From the NCBI GenBank assembly GCA_031769625.1, contig JAUIMM010000689.1, positions 2,319,501 through 2,383,500 on the forward strand: a stretch of DNA of 64,000 nucleotides. Reading direction: 5' to 3'. The stretch comes from Taudactylus pleione. Taxonomy: Eukaryota; Chordata; Amphibia; Anura; Myobatrachidae. A model generated the notes under the pieces. That model was not told the origin of the DNA and made no database searches. It saw only the letters and a program-made list of their open reading frames with translations. The position numbers were made by a program, and so were the translations under genes. Shown one piece after another: positions 58,041 to 64,000 of this stretch (the stretch's first letter is position 1; the number at the start of each line of letters is the position of its first letter).

Positions 58041-58599
58041 GATCTACAATTTTTCAGGACTTCATCAATTATGTCCTTAGAAATTTCATTAGAGCAAAAT
58101 TGTTTTTTAAATGTTATTCTGATCTATTCTACTTCTTTTCTTCAGCATTAAGATCATGTTTGTTTGGTGTTACTAAAACTCAAAGTTTAAAAGAAATTTG
58201 ATTTTGAGGTTATCAAAATTGCCTTTTTAGGAAATATTATCTCTCCATATGGATTTTCCATGGATACAGCCATGGTACAATTCCTAGTTTAACAGAATTT
58301 ACCCACCAACTTAAGGGCATCAAAAGTTTTTTTTGGGGGGGTTCTCCAAGTACTAGAAGATTTATTTGTGCCTTCTTTGTGTTGGTGGCTCTTGCTCCAC
58401 TGACTTTCACACTGAAGCTCCGGCTCCTACCCATGTCCGACCAGGGATACTGAAAACGGGTTTAAGATGGGACTTCAGATGACTTGCCCCTTTCAGACAG
58501 CCTGTTGGAACTGGGTTTTTCCCTGGTTGTCACCGTTGACACTGGATGCTTGTAGATGACATCATCTGCTTCAAAATTTGCAGGTCTGACATCAACAGC
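58041..58599. other. junction region between DIRS 1 and DIRS 2
   Basis: AT-rich stretch then a GC-rich fragment of the same MITE family (GGATGCTTGTAGATGACATCATC). No gene. Confidence 0.4.
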
Positions 58600-59008
58600 T
58601 ACATTGAAGTCTAGGAAGTCTTCTTTTCGGTCCTTTCACCTTAAGGGATGAGCAAAAGGACAGTCTTCCTCCAGGCCGTCTAGTTCTCGCAGAACAACCA
58701 AGCAGAAAATGGAAAAGTCCTGGCCGGGCAGATGTCCAGCTTCTAAGCCGGATGTCAAACCCTCTGCCTGATGGGGAAGGCCTCCTCATGGGGGATCCCA
58801 AGGTGGGGGGTCGACTTGTCCTGTTTGCGGACTACTGGTATTAAACAACAACAGACGCCTGGGTCCGAAAAGTGATCTCTATGGGGTATGGCCTCACTTT
58901 CCGGAGGCATCCTCCCCATAAGTTTTTTATTTTTGCACAACTCTCCCATCAGATTCTATCAAGGCCTCGGCCGTCCAGGAGGCTATTGACTCCCTGCAGC
59001 GGGCCAGA

Positions 59009-61376
59009 GTGATAATCCCAGTTCCTGTGGGTCAACAAGGTAGGGGTTATTATTCCAATGATTTTGGTTCAGAAACCGAATGGGTCTCATCGCCCTATTC
59101 TAAATCTGAAAACCCTCAACAACCCAAGTTCCGTATGGAGATTCTTCGTTCAATTATTTTAGCAATGGAACCTGGGGATTTTATGGCATTCCTGGACATT
59201 CAGGATGCGTATTTGCATGTGCTTATTATGCCATCCCACCAACAATTTCTATGGTTTGCTGTCCTGCAACATTACCAATTTCAGGCACTGCCCTTTGGTC
59301 TATCAACGGCCCCTTGGATCTTCACTAAAATAATGGCGGTTATGACAGCCTTCCTCAGGCGTCAGGGAATCAGAATACTACCGTATCCGGATGACCTTCT
59401 GATATTGGCACAGTCACAGGACATGCCAGCAAATGGAAGACACAGAGAGGCGGACATCCCTCAGACAGACCGACACTGCACACCACCGCCACCAGGACAA
59501 GCACGCCAGAGTAGGCATTTGAATCTGGGCATGCGAAGCACAGATGACCTGGGATTTGGTCGCAGTCTGATAGTCCGGGTCCTGACAACAAGATTGTGGC
59601 CCCATCACTGCGAATTCGCAAAATGCTACACGATCGAAGGGTATCCATTTTATCAGCAATGGAGGTCCTGGAGTCAATGGTATCCACCTTTTACATGGTG
59701 GAATATGCTCAGTTCCACTCCAGGCCTCTGTAAAAATTGATTCGCTCCCGGTGGAACGGACAGTATCATCTAATAAAGTCCCAGAGGATCCTTCTCACTC
59801 AGCAGGTTCGGCTCTCTACCTCTTGGTGGCTACAAAAGGATCATCTATACAAAGTTGTCCATTCTGGATATCAAATTGGGTGCTTATCACCATGGACGCC
59901 AGTCTTTGCAGATGGGGGCAGTGACAGGTCGTCACACTTTTCAGGGAAGATGGCATATCAGGGAATTCATCTGCCGTTAAACAATCTGGAGCTTCGAGCA
60001 GTATACAAAGCACTCATCATGGCACAGGACCTGCTCCAGGGCAAGCCGGTCCAGATCCAGTCTGACAACGTGAACACAGTAGCCTATCTCAATCATCAGG
60101 GAGGCACGCAAAGTTATGCAGCCATGAGGAAAGTGACAAACATTCTGGTTTGGGCAGAACGTCATCTTTCCTGATTATCTCTGCAATCTTCATCCCGGGA
60201 GTTCTCAATTGGGAAGCGGACTTCCTAAGTCATCAGGACATACTCGCTGGAGAGTCTGCTCTCCACTCTGGTTTTTTTCAACTCCTAGTGAACAAATGGG
60301 GCCTACCAGACATAGGACCTGATTCAGACCTGCTCACTAAGCTGCGGCCGCTCGCACTGACCGAGTCTACCATCTGCGCATGCGTATAATTCGCAGTGCA
60401 CGTGCGCAAGCCAGTCTTAGCGATGGAGAATCGTGCGCTCATAGTACACAGACTGCCCGCTACTTTGAGCGACAGAATGTGCCGTTTGAGGGTGGTAACA
60501 AGGGAAGGTGCTTGTGAACGGGGGAAAGGATGTGCAAACGGAGGCATGTCTGAGTGTCCAAATGGAGTTTTGTGGGTGTGCATAATTAGCAAAGTAGCGT
60601 CATTGAACACGTCACTTGGTTGTTTTTTGCCTGAACTGCTCACAGTGCTTGCGGGAGGGTAGAGTCAACCACAAGTGCTGCAATCACTTCCGATGGTCTT
60701 CGATGTACCAATGATTTTGTGAGGTGAAGACACTTCCTGGAGATGACATGCGCTAGTGGGCGTCTAAAGACATGCTAATGTGCATCTACATTGACAAAGT
60801 GATGGCACGCCAAAACACAGTGGGAGTGCTTATGCCTTGCTGAGTGAGTGGCTGCCTTGACATCACTTTGCCAAATTTAAATACGCTGGGAGAGAGCGGC
60901 CGCAATTAGCGAACGGGTCTGAATGAGCTCCATAGTCTTCATGGCATCACTTCACAACTGCAAAATCCCCAGGTACAGATCCAGGTACAGAGACGCATCA
61001 GCATTCTTCGTGGACGCATTGGCATTAAGATGGGACTTCAAACTGGCGTATCTCTTTCCTCTGATTTCCCTCCTCCCAAGGGTCCTCAGGAAATTCAAGC
61101 AGGAAGGCGTACTAGTGGCTCCTGCTTGGCCCAGTCGTCATTGGTTCACCAATATATGGAATCTATCCATAGACATCCGTTTCCTCATCCTTTATGGCTG
61201 GATCTGTTAGCACAGGGTCAGGGTTACCCCAGTCTGTCTTTGACAGTGTGGGTCTTGAGTCTTCCATCTTAAGAGCCAAGGTTTTCTCCAGCTCTGTGAT
61301 TCAAACAATGCTAAGGGCATGAAAACCTTCTGCCTGCATCTATTACAGAGTTTGGCATTCTTTTGGTCAATGGTGT
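59009..61376 (+). pseudogene. DIRS RT / RNase H / recombinase start remnant
   Basis: RT: F-L-D-I-Q-D-A-Y-L-H-V, F-Q-A-L-P-F-G-L-S-T-A-P, and a mutated active site Y-P-D-D at 59384-59395 (YLDD in copy 1). After a disturbed stretch (59.43-59.60 kb) the thumb and RNase H follow at 59737-60174 with W-T-P-V-F-A-D-G-G, L-E-L-R-A-V, I-Q-S-D-N-V-N-T-V-A-Y-L-N-H-Q-G-G-T. Next are W-E-A-D-F-L-S-H-Q (60210) and, after the MITE, A-L-R-W-D-F, L-L-P-R-V-L-R-K-F and A-P-A-W-P (60931-61210). The recombinase begins near 61265 (L-R-A-K-V-F) and is lost at about 61376. Frames break several times. Confidence 0.85.
60315..60930. mobile_element. 'gattcaga' MITE, ATA duplication
   Basis: GGACCTGATTCAGACC at the left and GGGTCTGAATGAGCTCC at the right. 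ATA is repeated at 60312-60314 and 60932-60934 (CATA if the preceding C is counted). It splits the DIRS 2 frame between L-P-D and the V-F-M-A-S-L-H-N region, which join cleanly without it. Related to 36284 and 42649. Confidence 0.82.
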
Positions 61377-62025
61377 TCCTAATTATGCTATCTGTATGCT
61401 GTCTGGGCTGAGTGCTGCCTTTGTATGCTCTATAAACATGACTCTGCTTTAGTTCTGCTAATTAGATCACCTATTACAATGCTTACTTGTCTTGTTTAGC
61501 CTATTACATTGGATTACTCCCTGCTGTGATACTGTCACTGGTATTACATCCTACTGTCATCATCTAATGCCTGTGTGTGGTAATATCAGGTTAGTCTCCT
61601 GCTTCTACTAGAAACTGCATTTGATAAATTATGACTACTCTATGTCCAGATTACAACCAGGTACAAGCAAACACACAGCATTCATTTCAAATGGGATTGT
61701 TATAGGTGAGGGCCTAACCAAGATCAGCTGAGGTAATTCATCAAGTGCACAAGAGTTATGACTTTGTCTATATCAAATATATTGCATTAAACTGTATGTG
61801 TATGACACTTTCAAAAGTAAAAATGATCAATATACCAATGAAGGGGCATCTGTTCTGAAAAGTGCAATGTGAAAAAACCCTCGAGTAGTAAAGGTTTGAT
61901 TTTGTTGATTTAGTTGATGTGGGAAGTTATTCAACATGCGGTCCTGCGTCTTAGAGTTTCGCTTGATGCTGAAGACAGGATCACAGGTCAGAGAGTAAAT
62001 CACACTGACAGTACACACCCTCCTT
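61377..62025. other. no recognised feature
   Basis: No domain, termini or array found; moderately AT-rich. Confidence 0.4.
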
Positions 62026-62265
62026 AAGCTGGGTACCCACTGTACAGATGGGTCTGCCAACGGACGGATCCACCATCACAGGAGCTGATCAGGTAAGCTA
62101 TACAGACTTACCGATTGGTCGCTCAATGTGTGTTCCCTAACATAACAACTGGGTTTGCCATCCAAAGTTAAGCAGTCAGTCACCGGCGGTCCCTGCAGCA
62201 ATTGTACGGGCAGTTGGATGACCGCCCGTACATATAGCCAGGTGCGCTGATAGATCAAAAAATAT
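62026..62265. mobile_element. possible MITE fragment
   Basis: Begins AAGCTGGGTACCCACTGTAC, a start typical of palindromic MITEs, with internal paired words GATCCACCATCACAGGAGCTG and GTACGGGCAGTTGG / CCGCCCGTAC. It stops where the DIRS 3 terminal region begins, so it may have been the target of that insertion. Confidence 0.4.
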
Positions 62266-62656
62266 GACATATGGTAAGAACTTACCTTGTTATCTCTATT
62301 TCTAGGAAGTCCATAGGGTTCCACAGGATACCTTGGGGGTATAGGCGATGACGTCAGACATCGGGCACCATAGAGTAAAGTTTTCAGCCTCTCAGGATGC
62401 ACTGGGGTCCCTCTCCTATACCCCGAGCCCAGGCAAATCAGTTACGTAACAAGCCATAGGCCAGAGGAGGAGAAGAAAGAGAGAGAAGTCTGGAATACAC
62501 AAGAATAACATTCTCACCAGAAGGAGATGGAAAAACCGGTGACCAGATTAAAGCCCATCTGCAGGACAGGTGCGACAGGGTGGGAGTCTTGTGGAACCCA
62601 ATGGACTTCGTAGAAATAGAGATAACAAGGGTAAGTTCTTACCATATCTCATATTT
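62266..62656. repeat. inverted repeat at DIRS 3 end
   Basis: The arm 62266-62331 and the arm 62591-62656 are complementary (ATATGGTAAG.ACTTACC, AGATAACAA, TCTATTTCTA, GGTTCCAC). A second word, CCATAGG...CCACAGGATACCTTGGG, occurs in direct orientation at about 62310 and 62670. DIRS elements end in inverted repeats with an internal complementary region; this may be such a structure. Confidence 0.65.
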
Positions 62657-62662
62657 TCTACT

Positions 62663-63480
62663 TCAGGGTCCATAGGTTATCCACAGGATACCTTGGGATG
62701 TCCCAAAGCAGTATCCTTTAAGGGTGAAGGAAGCATCCTGAGAGGCGAAGGTATCAAATGAATAATACCTCATAAAGGTATGGACAGAAGACCACGTGGC
62801 TGCCTTGCAAAGCTGAACAGCAGAGGCACCACGGCGAGCTGCCCACTAAGGACCCACAGAACCCACAGAAATACCTTCATGAATGTAAGCTTCAGAATTC
62901 GCCATGCGAATCCATCCTGCCAAGGTTTGCTTAGTGGCAGGCCAACCCTTCTTATGGAAACCATAGAGGACAAACAAAAAGTCTGACTTCTGAAATGAAT
63001 TGGTACGGTCAACATAAATCCTTAGAGCACGTACCACATCCAAAGAGGCCTCACTAGCCGAGAGGTCTGGGGAATTAAAGGCCGGAGCAATAATTTCCCC
63101 ATTAATGTGGAAACTAGATACCACCTTAGGTAGAAAACCAGGGCGAGTGCGAAAAAGAGTGCGATATGAGAGAGCCCCAAACTCTGACACCCTTCTGGCC
63201 AAAGCAATAGCCAGAAGATAACACAGTCTTAGCTGTAAGGGAGGCTGAATGCGAAGCACACCTTGCATAAAGGTGCGGACATCAGGAAGAGTAGAAATCC
63301 TACGCTGAAACCACACTGATAGAGCAGAAACTTGCACCTTCAGGGAAGCAAGGCGAAGACCGTGATCTAAGTTCATCTGTAGGAAAGCCAAAACCCTGGA
63401 TAACCTAAACAAGTGAGGGTCATAGGCTCTAGGGCGACACCACTTCGAGCTCTGAGTATGGTGTTAACTACAGAGCTGGA
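62663..63480 (-). pseudogene. DIRS tyrosine recombinase, one in-frame stop
   Basis: The recombinase inserts circular DIRS DNA without target duplication. An open stretch at 63412-62849 contains L-R-L-A-S-L-K-V-Q-V-S-A-L-S, F-M-Q-G-V-L-R-I, A-I-A-L-A-R-R-V-S-E-F-G-A-L-S (catalytic Arg region), L-P-K-V-V-S-S-F-H and L-D-V-V-R-A-L-R-I-Y-V-D-R-T. A TAG at 62846-62848 is followed in the same frame by W-A-A-R-R-G-A-S, C-K-A-A-T-W-S-S and H-T-F-M-R-Y-Y (His...Tyr motif) to a TGA at 62663-62665. The C-terminus overlaps the terminal repeat. The N-terminal part upstream of 63412 lies in another frame. Only this stop separates the catalytic parts. Confidence 0.82.
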
Positions 63481-63494
63481 ACAACCTCTGGACC

Positions 63495-63974
63495 TTAAGA
63501 GGGCAGCCTGTACAGCCATGTCGTAAAAGACAGACGACCCATGTCCGGGTAATGGCAAGGACCTTGTGACAACAGGTCCTGACATTGAGGCAACAGCATC
63601 GGAGTGTCTATGGAGAGATTCCGAAGATCTGAGTACCAGTGACGTCTGGGCCACGCTGGAGCTATCAGCAGGAGCGTGCCTCCTTCTTGCTTGAATTTGC
63701 GAATTACTCGAGGAAGAAGGGAGAACGAGGGAAGAGGTACGCAAACTGGAAGGTCCACCAGACCGACAGAGTGTCTACCAGAAGAGCCTTCGTGTCTCTT
63801 GTTCTTGACTCGTACACAGGCAGCTTGTTGTTGTGTTGGGAGGCCATACTGTCCATCTCTGGAAGACCCCACTTGTTCACCAGTATTTGAAATACCTCCT
63901 GGTGAAGAGACCATTCCCATGACTTGATGGCTGAGAAAGTCTGCTTCCCAGTGGAGGACTCCTGGTATGAACAC
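63495..63974 (-). pseudogene. DIRS RNase H tail and linker remnant
   Basis: An open frame with F-I-P-G-V-L-H-W-E-A-D-F-L-S-H-Q, then a diverged stretch, then S-L-L-P-R-V-I-R-K-F, I-A-P-A-W-P-R-R-H-W and D-L-L-S-Q-G-P. The same order is seen in DIRS 2 at 60.2-61.2 kb. The reading frame shifts to the recombinase frame near 63.5 kb. The 5' part lies beyond the window. Confidence 0.75.
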
Positions 63975-64000
63975 TGTCGAAATGGCAGGGAGATTGCCTT

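Larger units (their letters stand above)
58600..61376 (+). mobile_element. DIRS-like retrotransposon 2 (truncated)
   Basis: Plus-strand copy running from the gag/RT junction (AGACGCCTGGGTCCGAAAAG matches DIRS 1 near 54.78 kb, inverted) through RT, RNase H and the first residues of the tyrosine recombinase, ending at about 61376. Its 5' side faces DIRS 1. A MITE at 60315-60930 interrupts it. No terminal repeats remain. Confidence 0.75.
62266..64000 (-). mobile_element. DIRS-like retrotransposon 3 (runs off window)
   Basis: The minus-strand copy enters from the right edge with the end of RNase H (F-I-P-G-V-L-H-W-E-A-D-F-L-S-H-Q near 63970), then the A-P-A-W-P-R-R region, then a tyrosine recombinase, and ends in a complex inverted/direct repeat region (62266-62697). 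Its recombinase is the best preserved gene of the three DIRS copies. Confidence 0.78.

Overview
The window reads as nuclear DNA of a vertebrate with a large, repeat-rich genome. An amphibian, probably a frog, fits best. Evidence for this is the two last coding exons of a fascin gene (closest to FSCN1) separated by an intron with consensus splice sites, plus a repeat landscape of Tx1/L1-like LINEs, DIRS retrotransposons, Penelope-like elements, BED-finger hAT transposons and many palindromic MITEs. There is no prokaryotic gene organisation, no CRISPR array, and no RNA gene I can support. The only host gene I recognise is the 3' end of fascin at about 9.49-12.34 kb; everything else interpretable is transposable-element (TE) or tandem-repeat DNA.

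Layout. 0-9.4 kb: minisatellites, short MITEs, and a minus-strand Penelope-like relic (about 5.0-7.07 kb) with a GIY-YIG nuclease remnant and a hammerhead-ribozyme-like motif, split by a Harbinger-type MITE with a TTA target duplication. 9.49-12.34 kb: fascin exons 4 and 5 and a long 3' UTR. 12.9-19.1 kb: dispersed repeats, a minisatellite-filled hAT-like element, three 'CAGTGGTTCTC' hAT MITEs and a TTA-flanked MITE. 19.46-35.88 kb: a four-level nest. A short hAT MITE is split by a minus-strand L1-like element, which is split by a full-length plus-strand L1-like element (15-bp target duplication), which is split by a minisatellite-bearing hAT element (8-bp target duplication). The minus-strand L1 also carries a separate 2.5-kb inverted-repeat insertion exactly in its reverse-transcriptase catalytic motif.

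35.9-52.4 kb: a Penelope-like element whose RT / GIY-YIG core (39.5-42.2 kb) lies between long inverted arms (36.9-39.35 and 42.19-52.41 kb). Both arms carry hammerhead-like motifs. The arms were later invaded by an L2-like LINE tail, MITEs, a cruciform-like tandem array, and a Harbinger-type MITE that itself received a 6.1-kb hAT transposon. That hAT has a TATA box, a tandem-repeat leader, a BED finger, DDE remnants and an hATC domain, and contains a perfect 256-bp palindromic MITE. 52.8-64 kb: three DIRS-like retrotransposons. The first (minus, gag and RT/RNase H) and the second (plus, RT/RNase H) have their 5' sides facing each other. The third (minus) runs off the window and keeps a tyrosine recombinase interrupted by only one in-frame stop. 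Several MITEs with ATA or 8-bp target duplications sit inside these.

The genes do not form a pathway. The informative content is the order of insertions, which can be read from target-site duplications and reading frames broken and resumed across each insert. All homology calls rest on remembered family motifs and on my reading of the sequence; no database search was run.
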